From positions 682,001 to 746,000 of the forward strand of contig NZ_CP091138.1 of the NCBI RefSeq assembly GCF_021582875.1: a DNA stretch of 64,000 nucleotides. Direction: 5' to 3'. The stretch comes from Microbacterium sp. KUDC0406 (lineage in GTDB: Bacteria > Actinomycetota > Actinomycetes > Actinomycetales > Microbacteriaceae). Each line of letters opens with the position of its first letter. Within the stretch, counting starts at the first letter, position 1. Positions 26,577 through 36,667 of the stretch are shown here, piece by piece. The notes beneath the pieces were generated by a model. The model saw only the letters and a list, made by a program, of their open reading frames with translations. It had not been told where the DNA came from and ran no database searches. A program made the position numbers and the translations under genes.

Positions 26577-29500
26577 ATGGCATCCGACTCCTTCGTCCAC
26601 CTCCATGTGCACAGCGAGTACTCGATGCTGGACGGTGCGGCGAAGATCGCCGCGATGACCCAGGCCGCGGCCGACTACGGCATGCCGGCGATCGCGGTGA
26701 CCGATCACGGGAACACGTTCGCGGCGTTCGAGTTCTACAACGCGGCCAACGCCGCAGGCGTCAAGCCGATCATCGGCCTCGAGGCGTATCTCACTCCGGG
26801 AACCCACCGTGGCGACAAGTCGCGTGTGGCGTGGGGTTCGCCGGATCAGAAGAGCGACGACGTCTCCGGCGCCGGCGCGTACACCCACATGACGATGTGG
26901 AGCCAGAGCACGCAGGGCATGCACAACCTGTTCCGGCTCAGCTCCCTGTCGAGCATCGAGGGCTACTACTTCAAGCCCCGTATGGACCGTGACCTCCTCC
27001 AGACCTATGGCAAGGGTCTGATCGCCACGACCGGCTGCCCCTCGGGTGAGGTGCAGACCCGCCTGCGTCTCGGTCAGTACGACGCGGCGCGTGCTGCGGC
27101 GGCGGAGTTCCAGGACATCTTCGGCAAGGAGAACTACTTCGCCGAGATCATGGACCACGGCCTGTCCATCGAGCGGCGGATCATGACGGATCTGCTGCGC
27201 CTCGCCAAGGATCTGAACATCCCGCTGGTCGCGACGAACGACTCGCACTACACGCACCAGCACGAGGCGGATGCGCACGAGGCCCTGCTGTGCGTGCAGT
27301 CGGGGTCGACCATGGACGACCCGAACCGGTTCAAGTTCGACGGTGACGGCTATTACATCAAGACCGCGGCCGAGATGCGGCAGCTGTTCCGCGACCATCC
27401 CGAGGCGTGCGACAACACGCTGCTGATCGCCGAGCGCTGCCAGGTCGAGTTCGACACCTCCGCGAACTACATGCCGAAGTTCCCGGTGCCCGACGGCGAG
27501 ACCGAGGACAGCTGGCTGGTCAAGGAGGTCGAGAAAGGCCTGCACTACCGCTACCCGAGCGGCATTCCCGACAAGGTGCGCAAACAGGCCGAGTACGAGC
27601 TCGGCGTCATCCTGCAGATGGGCTTCCCCGGCTACTTCCTGGTCGTCGCGGACTTCATCAACTGGGCGAAGAACAACGGCATCCGGGTCGGACCGGGCCG
27701 AGGCTCGGGCGCGGGATCGATGGTCGCCTATGCGATGAAGATCACCGACCTCGACCCGCTCGAGCACGGCCTCATCTTCGAGCGATTCCTCAACCCGGAT
27801 CGCGTCTCCATGCCGGACTTCGACGTCGACTTCGACGACCGCCGTCGTGGCGAGGTGATCGACTACGTCACAGAGAAGTACGGCTCCGAGCGCGTCGCGC
27901 AGATCGTCACCTACGGCACCATCAAGTCCAAGCAGGCGCTGAAGGACGCCGGTCGTGTGCTGGGCTTCCCCTTCAGCATGGGCGATCGTCTCACGAAGGC
28001 GATGCCGCCCGCGGTGATGGGCAAGGACATGCCGCTCAGCGGCATGTTCGACAGCGCGCATCCCCGCTACAAGGAGGCCAGCGAGTTCCGCGCGCTGATC
28101 GACACCGACTCCGAGGCGAAGACGGTGTTCGACCGGGCACTCGGCCTGGAGGGCCTGAAGCGGCAATGGGGTGTGCACGCTGCGGGCGTGATCATGTCGT
28201 CGCATCCGCTGCTCGACATCATCCCGATCATGAAGCGCGAGCAGGACGGCCAGATCGTCACGCAGTTCGACTACCCGTCGTGCGAGTCGCTCGGGCTGAT
28301 CAAGATGGACTTCCTCGGGCTGCGCAACCTCACCATCATCTCGGACGCCCTCGACAACATCCGCATGAACAGGGGCGAGGAGCTCGACCTCGAGCACCTC
28401 GAGCTCGACGACCGCGCGGTGTACGAGCTGCTGGGCCGCGGCGACACGCTCGGCGTGTTCCAGCTCGACAGCCCGCCGCTGCGCTCTCTCATGCGTCTGA
28501 TGAAGCCCGACAACTTCGGCGACATCTCGGCGCTCATCGCCCTGTACCGGCCCGGGCCCATGGGGGCCAACTCGCACACGAACTACGCGCTGCGCAAGAA
28601 CGGGCAGCAGGAGATCACGCCGATCCACGCTGAGCTCGCCGAACCCCTCGCCGACATCCTCGAGGAGTCCTACGGTCTGATCATCTATCAGGAGCAGGTC
28701 ATGGCGATCGCCCAGAAGGTGGCCGGCTTCAGCCTCGGACAGGCCGACATCCTGCGTCGAGCGATGGGCAAGAAGAAGAAGTCCGAGCTGGACAAGCAGT
28801 ACGCGGGCTTCTCCGGCGGCATGAAGGAGCGCGGCTACGGGGAGGGCGCCGTCCAGGCGCTGTGGGACATCCTGCTTCCCTTCTCGGACTACGCGTTCAA
28901 CAAAGCGCACTCGGCGGCGTACGGTCTGGTCTCGTACTGGACGGCCTATCTCAAGGCGCACTATCCCGCGGAGTACATGGCGGCGCTGCTGACCAGCGTC
29001 GGGGACTCGAAGGACAAGATGGCGCTGTACCTGAACGAGTGCCGTCGCATGGGCATCAAGGTGCTGCCGCCCGATGTGTCGGAATCGATCAACTTCTTCG
29101 CGGCCGTGGGCGAGGACATCCGTTTCGGTCTCGGTGCGGTCCGCAACGTCGGCAGCAACGTCGTCGACGGCATCATCGAAGCGCGCAAGGACGAGAGGTT
29201 CACCTCGTTCCACGACTTCCTGAACAAGGTGCCGCTGCATGTGGTGAACAAGCGCACGGTCGAATCCCTGATCAAGGCGGGCGCGTTCGACACGATGGGC
29301 AACACCCGCCGGGCTCTGCTGGAGGTCCACGAGGATTCCGTCGAAGCAGCGGTGAGCACGAAGCGCCGGGAGGTGAACGGCGAGGTCGGATTCGACTTCG
29401 ACAGCCTCTGGGAGGCCGACGAGGTTCCCCCCGCACAGGTGCCGGAGAAGCCGGAGTGGACCAAGAAGGACAAGCTCGCCTTCGAGCGCGAGATGCTCGG

Positions 29501-30092
29501 ACTGTACGTCTCCGACCATCCGCTCGCCGGGCTCGAGGTGCCGTTGGCCAAGCACGCCTCGATCTCGATCCACGACCTGCTCGCCTCAGAAGACCTGCGG
29601 GACGGCGATCAGGTCACCGTGGCGGGGCTGGTCACCAGCGTGCAGCACCGCGTCGCGAAGGCCAGTGGCAACCCCTACGGCATGATCACCGTCGAGGACT
29701 TCAACGGCGAGGTGACCGTCATGTTCATGGGCAAGACGTACACCGAATTCCAGCACGTCCTGCAGCAGGACGCGATCCTCGCCGTCCGCGGCCGGGTGTC
29801 CCGTCGCGACGACGGCCTCAACCTGCATGCTCAGTCGGCGTTCGCGCCCGACATCGGCTCGTTCGACGCGGCGGGCCCGCTCTCGCTGGTCGTCGCCGAG
29901 CAGCGCGCGACCGAACGCGTGATGACCGAGCTGGCCGAGGTGCTCCGGCGCCACTCCGGTGAGACCGAGGTCGTGCTGCGGGTGCATCGCGGCGGCTCCG
30001 CCAAGGTCTTCGAGGTGCCGATGCCCGTCTCGGTCACCGCCGACCTGTTCGGCGATCTGAAGTCCCTTCTCGGTCCGTCCTGCCTGGGCTGA
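26577..30092 (+). CDS. dnaE: DNA polymerase III subunit alpha
   Basis: A 1171-residue replicative polymerase of the DnaE1 type. N-terminal PHP domain (FVHLHVHSEYSMLDGAAKI), palm domain with catalytic Asp residues in PDFDVDFDDRRRGEVIDYV, fingers with GPGRGSGAGSMVAYAM, tandem HhH and a C-terminal OB domain (VTVAGLVTSVQHRVAKASGNPYGMITVEDFNGEVTVMF). Length is normal for actinobacteria. It is monocistronic by spacing. A very long antisense reading frame overlaps it and is a GC-frame artefact. Confidence 0.98.
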   Translation: MASDSFVHLHVHSEYSMLDGAAKIAAMTQAAADYGMPAIAVTDHGNTFAAFEFYNAANAAGVKPIIGLEAYLTPGTHRGDKSRVAWGSPDQKSDDVSGAGAYTHMTMWSQSTQGMHNLFRLSSLSSIEGYYFKPRMDRDLLQTYGKGLIATTGCPSGEVQTRLRLGQYDAARAAAAEFQDIFGKENYFAEIMDHGLSIERRIMTDLLRLAKDLNIPLVATNDSHYTHQHEADAHEALLCVQSGSTMDDPNRFKFDGDGYYIKTAAEMRQLFRDHPEACDNTLLIAERCQVEFDTSANYMPKFPVPDGETEDSWLVKEVEKGLHYRYPSGIPDKVRKQAEYELGVILQMGFPGYFLVVADFINWAKNNGIRVGPGRGSGAGSMVAYAMKITDLDPLEHGLIFERFLNPDRVSMPDFDVDFDDRRRGEVIDYVTEKYGSERVAQIVTYGTIKSKQALKDAGRVLGFPFSMGDRLTKAMPPAVMGKDMPLSGMFDSAHPRYKEASEFRALIDTDSEAKTVFDRALGLEGLKRQWGVHAAGVIMSSHPLLDIIPIMKREQDGQIVTQFDYPSCESLGLIKMDFLGLRNLTIISDALDNIRMNRGEELDLEHLELDDRAVYELLGRGDTLGVFQLDSPPLRSLMRLMKPDNFGDISALIALYRPGPMGANSHTNYALRKNGQQEITPIHAELAEPLADILEESYGLIIYQEQVMAIAQKVAGFSLGQADILRRAMGKKKKSELDKQYAGFSGGMKERGYGEGAVQALWDILLPFSDYAFNKAHSAAYGLVSYWTAYLKAHYPAEYMAALLTSVGDSKDKMALYLNECRRMGIKVLPPDVSESINFFAAVGEDIRFGLGAVRNVGSNVVDGIIEARKDERFTSFHDFLNKVPLHVVNKRTVESLIKAGAFDTMGNTRRALLEVHEDSVEAAVSTKRREVNGEVGFDFDSLWEADEVPPAQVPEKPEWTKKDKLAFEREMLGLYVSDHPLAGLEVPLAKHASISIHDLLASEDLRDGDQVTVAGLVTSVQHRVAKASGNPYGMITVEDFNGEVTVMFMGKTYTEFQHVLQQDAILAVRGRVSRRDDGLNLHAQSAFAPDIGSFDAAGPLSLVVAEQRATERVMTELAEVLRRHSGETEVVLRVHRGGSAKVFEVPMPVSVTADLFGDLKSLLGPSCLG

Positions 30093-30208
30093 ACGCTGTC
30101 GTCAACCGTCACGGGCGGCGGGCGCACGGCCGTCGCCGGTAGGATCGGGTCGCGTACCCGGCGCCGCGACCTCCCCCGACCGCGCGTCGCGACGAAAGGA
30201 GACCACCG

Positions 30209-31255
30209 ATGAGCACAGCGGCCCCCGACGACGGCGTGCTGTACGAAGAGCAGGTCGAACCCGAGTACGGCATCCTCGGGATGACTCTGAGAGAGCTGCT
30301 GATCGTCGCCCTGTGGGTCGTCGGCTTCGTCGTGTCGTTCTTCCCGCTCGGCGGTCACGGCGCGTCGTCGCTCTGGCAGAGCGGTCTGCACTGGATCCTG
30401 CCGGTCGCCGTGCCGACGGTCGCGGTGTTCCTGATCGTGCTGCGGAGGTTCTCCCCGGAGGGGATCCGGCGCGTCGGGTCACTGGGCGTGGACCAGTTCG
30501 CGTCCGTCGCGTTCTCGGTGTCCGCCCTGCTCTGGGTGCAGCTGATCTGGGACCTCGCAACCGCGTCGGTGTCGGATGGCGCCTTCCTCGTCGGCTGGTC
30601 TCCGATCGTCGAGACGGTGGTGGCGCTGGGCCTCGTCGTGCTCACCGTGCTCGCGCCCCTCATCCCCGGGCTGAAGGACGACTTCCACGGCCGTCTCGAG
30701 ACGCTGGCGCACCGGAACGCGAATCCGGCCCGTCCGGTGATCGCGCGTCCCCGGCCCGAACGGGAGATGCTCGCGATCGAGGCCCCGGTCGATCGGACCG
30801 AGGACACCGAGGCTGCCGAGGACACCGAGGCGGACCTCCTGTTCGCGACAGGGACGGACGCCGTGGCGGAGGTGCTCCCGGTCGCGCATCACGACGTCGA
30901 TGACCGCGCGGACGAGGTGACAGCCGTCGAAGAGATCGCCGACGTGGCCGACGACGTGACGGCCGACGACGTGACGGCCGCCGACGTGACAGCCGTCGAA
31001 GAGATCGCCGACGACATCGCCGACGAGGAGACCCATCCGGCGGGCGAGCCCAGGACGAAGGAGGCCGCACAGCCGTTCTGGATCCTCAGCCCGGATGCGC
31101 GAGACGTGCTCGACGAGCACGGCCGGACGCTCTTCAGCGTCGGACCGCACGCCTGGGCGCTGGTCATCGAGGATCGCGGCGGCGCCTACGTCGTCCGGCA
31201 TGATGACGGCCGCATCGGCTATCTGCACGACATCACGAACATCACGAAGGGCTGA
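30209..31255 (+). CDS. Unrecognised membrane protein with acidic repeat region
   Basis: A 348-residue protein I do not recognise. Four hydrophobic segments lie in the first 155 residues (for example ELLIVALWVVGFVVSFFPL and TVVALGLVVLTVLAPLIPGL). A very acidic linker follows, with VTAVEEIAD occurring twice, and then a C-terminal globular tail (PFWILSPDARDVLDEHGRTLF to GRIGYLHDITNITKG). The acidic stretch is encoded by a 27-bp direct repeat at 30917 and 30986. Start ATG follows GAAAGGAGA. It lies between dnaE and hisD; the tail could be a small binding domain, but I give no function. Confidence 0.75.
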   Translation: MSTAAPDDGVLYEEQVEPEYGILGMTLRELLIVALWVVGFVVSFFPLGGHGASSLWQSGLHWILPVAVPTVAVFLIVLRRFSPEGIRRVGSLGVDQFASVAFSVSALLWVQLIWDLATASVSDGAFLVGWSPIVETVVALGLVVLTVLAPLIPGLKDDFHGRLETLAHRNANPARPVIARPRPEREMLAIEAPVDRTEDTEAAEDTEADLLFATGTDAVAEVLPVAHHDVDDRADEVTAVEEIADVADDVTADDVTAADVTAVEEIADDIADEETHPAGEPRTKEAAQPFWILSPDARDVLDEHGRTLFSVGPHAWALVIEDRGGAYVVRHDDGRIGYLHDITNITKG

Positions 31256-31259
31256 CCGG

Positions 31260-32570
31260 GTGCGCACCATCGATCTCCGCGGACGGGAACTCTCCGCCGC
31301 GGCCATGCTCGCTGCCGTACCGCGCGCCGCGCAGGCGCGCGCAGAGGCTCTGGACACGGCTGCGCGCATCGTCGACGACGTGCACCGTCGTGGCGAGGAG
31401 TCGCTGCGCGAGCAGGCCGAGCGCTTCGACGGCGTCTCCGGCCACGACATCCGGGTGCCGGCCGAGCACCTCGCCGATGCGCTCGACTCGGTGGACCCGC
31501 GCGTGCGCGCGGCGCTCGAAACGGCGATCGAACGGGTGCGCCGCGGGTCCGCGGCTCAGGTGCCCGCAGTCCGTGCCACCGAGATCGGACCGGGTGCGCG
31601 CATCGTGCAGCGCTGGCAGCCGGTCGATCGCGTCGGCGTGTACATCCCGGGCGGCAAGGCCGCGCTCGCCTCCAGCGTCGTGATGAACGTCGTGCCCGCG
31701 CAGGTGGCGGGCGTCTCCCGGATCGCCCTCGCCTCACCGGCGCAGAGCGCGCACGGCGGGCGGATCGACCCGACCATCCTCGCGGCCGCGGCGCTGCTCG
31801 GAGTGGACGAGGTGTACGCCATGGGCGGAGCGGGTGCGATCGGCGCCCTCGCCTGGGGTGTCGAGAGCCTCGGTCTCGATCCCGTCGACGTCGTCGCGGG
31901 ACCCGGGAACAACTACGTCGCCTCGGCCAAGCGCGCCGTGGCAGGGATCGTCGGGACCGATTCGGAGGCCGGTGCGACCGAGATCCTGATCGTCGCCGAC
32001 GCGAATGCCGACCCGCTGCTCATCGCCGCCGATCTCATCAGCCAGGCCGAGCACGACGAGCAGGCCTCCGCCGTGCTGGTCACCGACTCACGGCAGCTCG
32101 CCGAGCGCGTGGCGGGAGAGGTCGCCACCCTCGCCGCACGCACACGGCACAGCGAGCGCGTCGCCGTGGCCCTCGGCGGACCGCAGTCCGCCGTCGTCCT
32201 CGTCGACGACCGCGCCATGGCCGTCGCGTTCAGCAACGCCTACGCGCCGGAGCACCTCGAACTGCACCTGGCCGATGCCGAGAGCGCCGCGGACTCGTTC
32301 ACGAGCGCCGGCGCGGTGTTCCTCGGCGACCAGACGCCGGTCAGCCTGGGCGACTACATGGCGGGGAGCAACCACGTGCTGCCGACGGGCGGCCAGGCGC
32401 GCTATGCGCCGGGCCTCGGCGCCTACACCTTCCTGCGCCCCCAGCAGGTGATCTCCTACGATCGCGAAGCGCTCGCGCTGGTCCGCGAAGGGGTCGTCGC
32501 GCTGGCCGAGGTCGAAGGGCTGCCGGCCCACGGCGAGGCCGTCGAGGCGCGGTTCGGCGACCGGGGCTGA
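31260..32570 (+). CDS. hisD: Histidinol dehydrogenase
   Basis: A 436-residue enzyme that oxidises L-histidinol to L-histidine, the last two steps of histidine synthesis, using NAD and zinc. Motifs: [81 protein letters not shown] and ISYDREAL. The GTG at 31260 gives the standard N-terminus MRTIDLRG. No other his genes lie nearby. Confidence 0.97.
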   Translation: MRTIDLRGRELSAAAMLAAVPRAAQARAEALDTAARIVDDVHRRGEESLREQAERFDGVSGHDIRVPAEHLADALDSVDPRVRAALETAIERVRRGSAAQVPAVRATEIGPGARIVQRWQPVDRVGVYIPGGKAALASSVVMNVVPAQVAGVSRIALASPAQSAHGGRIDPTILAAAALLGVDEVYAMGGAGAIGALAWGVESLGLDPVDVVAGPGNNYVASAKRAVAGIVGTDSEAGATEILIVADANADPLLIAADLISQAEHDEQASAVLVTDSRQLAERVAGEVATLAARTRHSERVAVALGGPQSAVVLVDDRAMAVAFSNAYAPEHLELHLADAESAADSFTSAGAVFLGDQTPVSLGDYMAGSNHVLPTGGQARYAPGLGAYTFLRPQQVISYDREALALVREGVVALAEVEGLPAHGEAVEARFGDRG

Positions 32571-32593
32571 TCCGGCGGGTACTCTGGAACATC

Positions 32594-33064
32594 ATGCACT
32601 GCCCCTTCTGCCGGCATCCGGACTCCCGCGTGATCGATTCGCGCACCAGCGACGACGGCCTGTCGATCCGCCGCAGACGCCAGTGCCCCGAGTGCGGTGG
32701 CAGGTTCACCACGACCGAGACCGCGAGCCTCGCGGTGATCAAGAGGTCCGGTGTGATCGAGCCGTTCAGCCGCGACAAGGTCATCAGCGGCGTGCGGAAG
32801 GCGTGCCAGGGCCGTCCGGTGACCGAGGCCGACCTGGCGATCCTCGCGCAGCGCGTCGAGGAGGCGGTCCGTCAGACCGGTGTCTCGCAGCTGGACACGA
32901 ACGAGATCGGGCTGGCCATCCTCGGACCGCTTCGTGAGCTCGACGAGGTGGCGTTCCTTCGCTTCGCGAGCGTCTATCAGGCGTTCGACTCGCTCGAGGA
33001 CTTCGAGACCGCCATCGGCGAGCTCCGCGCCGACCGTGAGATCGCCGCTGCCGACGACCGGTAA
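32594..33064 (+). CDS. nrdR: Transcriptional repressor NrdR
   Basis: A 156-residue regulator of ribonucleotide reductase genes. The N-terminal zinc ribbon has four Cys ([13 protein letters not shown] and QCPECGGRF) followed by the ATP-cone domain ([24 protein letters not shown]). No nrd gene is in the window, so its targets are elsewhere. TACTCT lies 8 nt before the ATG as a possible -10. Confidence 0.96.
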   Translation: MHCPFCRHPDSRVIDSRTSDDGLSIRRRRQCPECGGRFTTTETASLAVIKRSGVIEPFSRDKVISGVRKACQGRPVTEADLAILAQRVEEAVRQTGVSQLDTNEIGLAILGPLRELDEVAFLRFASVYQAFDSLEDFETAIGELRADREIAAADDR

Positions 33065-33074
33065 TCTGGCAGGG

Positions 33075-34104
33075 ATGTATCCGCTGCTCTTCCGCCTCGT
33101 CCTGTCGCGCTTCGACCCGGAGTTCGCGCACCACGCCGGCATGGCCGTCATCCGGGTGGCCGGCGCGCCGCCGTTCTCGTGGGTCGCCCGCGGGCTGACG
33201 AGGCCCCACCCGGAACAGCGCGTGCAGGCGCTCGGACTCTCGTTCCCGTCGCCGTTCGGCGTGGCGGCCGGATTCGACAAGAACGCCGTCGGCGTGCGCG
33301 GCCTCGCCGCACTGGGCTTCGGCCATGTCGAGGTCGGCACCGTCACCGCGATCCCGCAGGACGGCAACCCGAAGCCGCGCCTGTTCCGGCTCGTCGCCGA
33401 CCGCGCGGTGATCAACCGGATGGGATTCAACAACGAAGGAGCGGATGCCGCCGCCAGGCGGCTGTCGAGGCTCCGCCGGCGGATGCCGCAGACGGTGATC
33501 GGTGTGAACATCGGCAAGAGCCGTGTGGTCGACGTCGAGAACGCCACCGCCGATTACGTGGCGTCCGCCAGCCGGCTCGCACCGCTCGCCGACTACCTGG
33601 CGGTGAACGTCTCCTCCCCGAACACGCCGGGGCTGCGCGGCCTGCAGGCGGTCGAGACGCTGGCACCGCTGCTGCGCGCGGTGAAGACGGCGGCGGGGGA
33701 GACGCCGCTGCTGGTGAAGATCGCTCCGGACCTGCCCGATGAGGAGATCGCTGCGATCGCGGCGATGGCGGTATCCGAAGGGCTCGCCGGCATCATCGCG
33801 CACAACACCACCATCGCGCGCGAGGGACTGGTCACCGACGCGTCCGTCGTCGAGGCGGCCGGAGCGGGCGGACTGTCCGGTGCTCCGCTGAAGCAGCGGT
33901 CGCTGGACGTGCTCGCCGTCGTGCGCGCGGCCGTGCCCGCCGACTTCTGCGTGATCGCCGTCGGCGGTGTCGAGACGGCCGAGGACGTGCAGAAGCGGCT
34001 GGATGCCGGTGCGACCCTGGTGCAGGGCTACACCGCGTTCCTCTACCGTCGGACCGCTCTGGGCGCGCCAGATCAATCGCGGCCTGCGTCGGATCGCGCC
34101 CTGA
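33075..34104 (+). CDS. pyrD: Dihydroorotate dehydrogenase, class 2 (frameshift near the 3' end)
   Basis: About 342 residues after correction. It is the quinone-dependent enzyme of pyrimidine synthesis. N-terminal membrane-association helices (YPLLFRLVLSRFDPEFAHHAG), FMN-binding core with PFGVAAGFDKNA, NRMGFNNEGAD, VNVSSPNTPGLR, KIAPDLPDEE and IAVGGVETAEDV. After TAFLYR one extra C near 34050 shifts the frame; the other frame supplies the family C-terminus GPLWARQINRGLRRIAP and stops at 34104, whereas the uncorrected frame runs on to 34133. TAATCT is 7 nt before the ATG. Confidence 0.93.
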
Positions 34105-34117
34105 GCGCCCCCGCGGG

Positions 34118-34691
34118 TCAGGCGGGGTACTGACCGCGCTTGACCTGAGCCTTTGGCAGGCGCATGAAGCGCATCTGCAGGGAGCGCATCGCGGCGTACC
34201 AGCCGAGGCCGCGCTCGAGGCGCTCCTTGCCGAACTTCGCCGCGGCCTTCCGCTTGACGCGCCACGCGAGCAGGACCATGTCGAGCACGGCGAGGAGCAT
34301 GAAGATCCAGAGCGCGATCATCGCACCGTAGGCGATCGTGGCGATCGGCATCAGCGCCGCCACGATCACGACGATCATCATCGCCATCACCCACTCGCTG
34401 AGGTGCCAGCCGGCGTCGACGTAGTCGCGCACCCAGCGACGCTGCGGTCCCTTGTCACGGGCCGGAAGGTACTTGTCCTCGCCCCGCTCCATGCCGAGGC
34501 GAGCGCGGTCGCGGCGCGCCTGCAGGTCGGCCTTCGCCGCGGCGCGGGCCTCTTTCGTGTCAGCGACGAGGGGACGACGTCGGGCGGCCTCCTGCTCGGA
34601 GCGCTTCGGGGTGGCGCGGCCCTTGCCGACGGCGGGCGTCTCGGGTGCGTCGTCGCTGGCGGGGAGTGGAAGCGGGCACAGCAGTCCTCAT
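34118..34691 (-). CDS. DUF3043 membrane protein (one frameshift near the 5' end)
   Basis: Read through an indel, this gives about 190 residues: a charged N-terminus (RSEQEAARRRPLVADTKEAR), the conserved GEDKYLPARDKGPQRRWVRDYVDAG motif, two membrane helices (about 95-135) and a basic tail. An in-frame ATG at 34492 would give only the second half. The upstream part is in the same frame to about 34660, where one extra base in a G run (34661-34664) separates it from the ATG at 34691. Function unknown; DUF3043 proteins are actinobacterial. Confidence 0.85.
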
Positions 34692-34713
34692 GTCGTGGAA
34701 CGGGATCTTTCCT

Positions 34714-34719
34714 TAAGAT
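34714..34719 (+). promoter_or_regulatory. -10 TAAGAT for the M20 peptidase gene
   Basis: TAAGAT ends 7 nt before the ATG at 34727 without an RBS, consistent with a leaderless transcript. It lies in the 35-bp divergent gap shared with the DUF3043 gene. Confidence 0.45.
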
Positions 34720-34726
34720 TACTCGC

Positions 34727-36138
34727 ATGACCACCATCCCCTCCCCGTCGTCCGCCGAGCAGGAGTCATCCGTCCTGGAAGCGGTCGCCTCGGGCATCCC
34801 CGCCGCTCTGTCCGACCTCGGCGCGCTCGTGCGCATCCCGGGCATCGCGTGGCCGGCGTTCGATCAGACCCAGCTGGAGCGCAGCGCCGACGCGGTGGCG
34901 GAGCTCGCCCGCGGCATCGGGGTCTTCGACGAGGTGCGCGTGCTGCGGGCGGCGATCCCCGGCACCGACGAGACCGGCCAGCCCGCGATCCTCGCGACGA
35001 AGAAGGCGCGGAACGGCCGCCCCACGATCCTGCTCTATGCGCATCATGACGTGCAGCCGCACGGTGACGAGTCCCTCTGGGAGACGCCGCCGTTCGAGCC
35101 GACGGTGCGTGACGGGCGCCTGTACGGGCGCGGCGCCGCCGACGACAAGGCGGGCATCATGTCGCACATCGCCGCCCTGCGCGCGGTCTCCGAGGTGCTG
35201 GGAGACGATTTCGACCTCGGCGTCTCGATGTTCATCGAAGGTGAGGAGGAGTACGGCTCCCGGTCGTTCGCGCAGTTCCTCTCCGACAACGCCGACGCGC
35301 TGCGCGCCGATGCGATCGTGGTCGCCGACTCCGGGAACTGGGACCAGCGCACCCCCGGACTGACGGTGTCGCTGCGCGGGAATGCGCGGTTCACGGTGAA
35401 GATCCGCACGCTCGAGCACGCCTCGCACTCCGGCATGTTCGGGGGAGCGGTGCCCGACGCGATGATGGCAGCCGTCACGCTGCTCGCCACGCTGTGGGAT
35501 GCCGACGGCGCCGTCGCCGTGGACGGGCTGGAGGCCCGCGATGCCGAGACGCCGGCGTACGGCGAGGACACTCTTCGCGATGAGACCGGGCTGCTGCCCG
35601 GCGTGTCCCCCGTCGGTCGCGACGAGATCCTGTCCCGCATCTGGAACAAGCCCTCCGTGACGATCACCGGCATCGACGCGACCAGCGTCGAGGCGGCGTC
35701 CAACACGCTGCTGCCCGAGGTCAGTGTGGTGATCAGCTCGCGCGTGGCGCCCGGCCAGCGCGCCCAGGACGCCTACGACGCGCTCGAGGCGCACCTGCGG
35801 GCGCACGCGCCGTTCGGTGCGGAGCTGACGTTCACCGACGTGGATCTCGGCGACGGCTTCCTCGTCGACACGGCCGGCTGGGCGGTCGAGCTCACACGAG
35901 GCGCGATGGCCGACGGCTACGGGATCGCGCCGGTCGATCTGGGCGTCGGCGGATCGATCCCGTTCATCGCGGACCTGGTGCGCGAGTTCCCTGGCGCGCA
36001 GATCCTGGTCACCGGCGTGGAGGACCCGCATTCCCGGCGCACAGCCCGAACGAGTCGCTGCACCTCGAGACGTTCCGCAACGCGGTCCGCACCGAAGCGC
36101 TGCTGCTCGCGCGGATGAACGGCGCGGCACAGGGCTGA
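34727..36138 (+). CDS. M20 family metallopeptidase / dipeptidase (frameshift near the 3' end)
   Basis: About 470 residues after correction. Zinc-peptidase signatures: LLYAHHDVQPHGDESLWETPPFEP, RGAADDKAGIMSH and the catalytic Glu in MFIEGEEEYGSRSF, then a dimerisation domain. It probably hydrolyses dipeptides in the cytosol. At 36036-36037 one G is missing; the next frame gives the family ending AHSPNESLHLETFRNAV and stops at 36138, instead of the shifted Arg/Ser-rich end at 36118. Confidence 0.92.
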
Positions 36139-36215
36139 ACCAGCCGCTGTGGCGTCTGCGGCGGTAGACTGCGAACACGGCGGCGCCAGCGCCGCACGAG
36201 TACTCAAGGAGTGAC

Positions 36216-36578
36216 ATGAGCGACACCACGCTGACCGAGACGAGCACCCGCGCGCACGGCGTCGCGCTGACCGACGCCGCCGCGCTGAAGGTGAAGAGCC
36301 TGCTCGAGCAGGAGGGCCGCGACGACCTGCGTCTGCGCGTGGCCGTCCAGCCCGGCGGATGCTCGGGCCTGATCTACCAGCTCTACTTCGACGAGCGGTA
36401 CCTCGACGGTGACGAGACGGTCGACTTCGACGGCGTCGAGGTCATCGTCGACAACATGAGCGTGCCGTACCTCGACGGCGCCTCGATCGACTTCAAGGAC
36501 ACCATCTCGGAGCAGGGGTTCACCATCGACAACCCCAACGCTCAGGGCTCCTGCGCCTGTGGCGACAGCTTCCACTGA
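36216..36578 (+). CDS. erpA: Iron-sulfur cluster insertion protein ErpA (HesB/IscA family)
   Basis: A 120-residue A-type carrier that delivers Fe-S clusters to apoproteins. The three Cys are present: PGGCSGLIY in the middle and SCACGDSFH at the end. RBS AAGGA lies 5 nt before the ATG; TAGACT at 36165-36170 may be the -10. Its position just before the cytochrome oxidase and Rieske genes matches the M. tuberculosis neighbourhood (Rv2204c) and suggests a supply role for the respiratory Fe-S protein. Confidence 0.95.
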   Translation: MSDTTLTETSTRAHGVALTDAAALKVKSLLEQEGRDDLRLRVAVQPGGCSGLIYQLYFDERYLDGDETVDFDGVEVIVDNMSVPYLDGASIDFKDTISEQGFTIDNPNAQGSCACGDSFH

Positions 36579-36667
36579 CCCGCCGCCAACCTGCGTGGTT
36601 GGCATGAATCAGGTGTGAGGTTGCCCTAGACTCGGGTTGCCCCTGTCCGAGATCTGAAAGGTGCACC

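Noticed and set aside
25131..29573. 1480-codon open frame antisense to dnaE
   Set aside because: It is a GC-frame shadow: composition is Arg/His/Asp/Val-rich without motifs, and the sense strand encodes a full dnaE.
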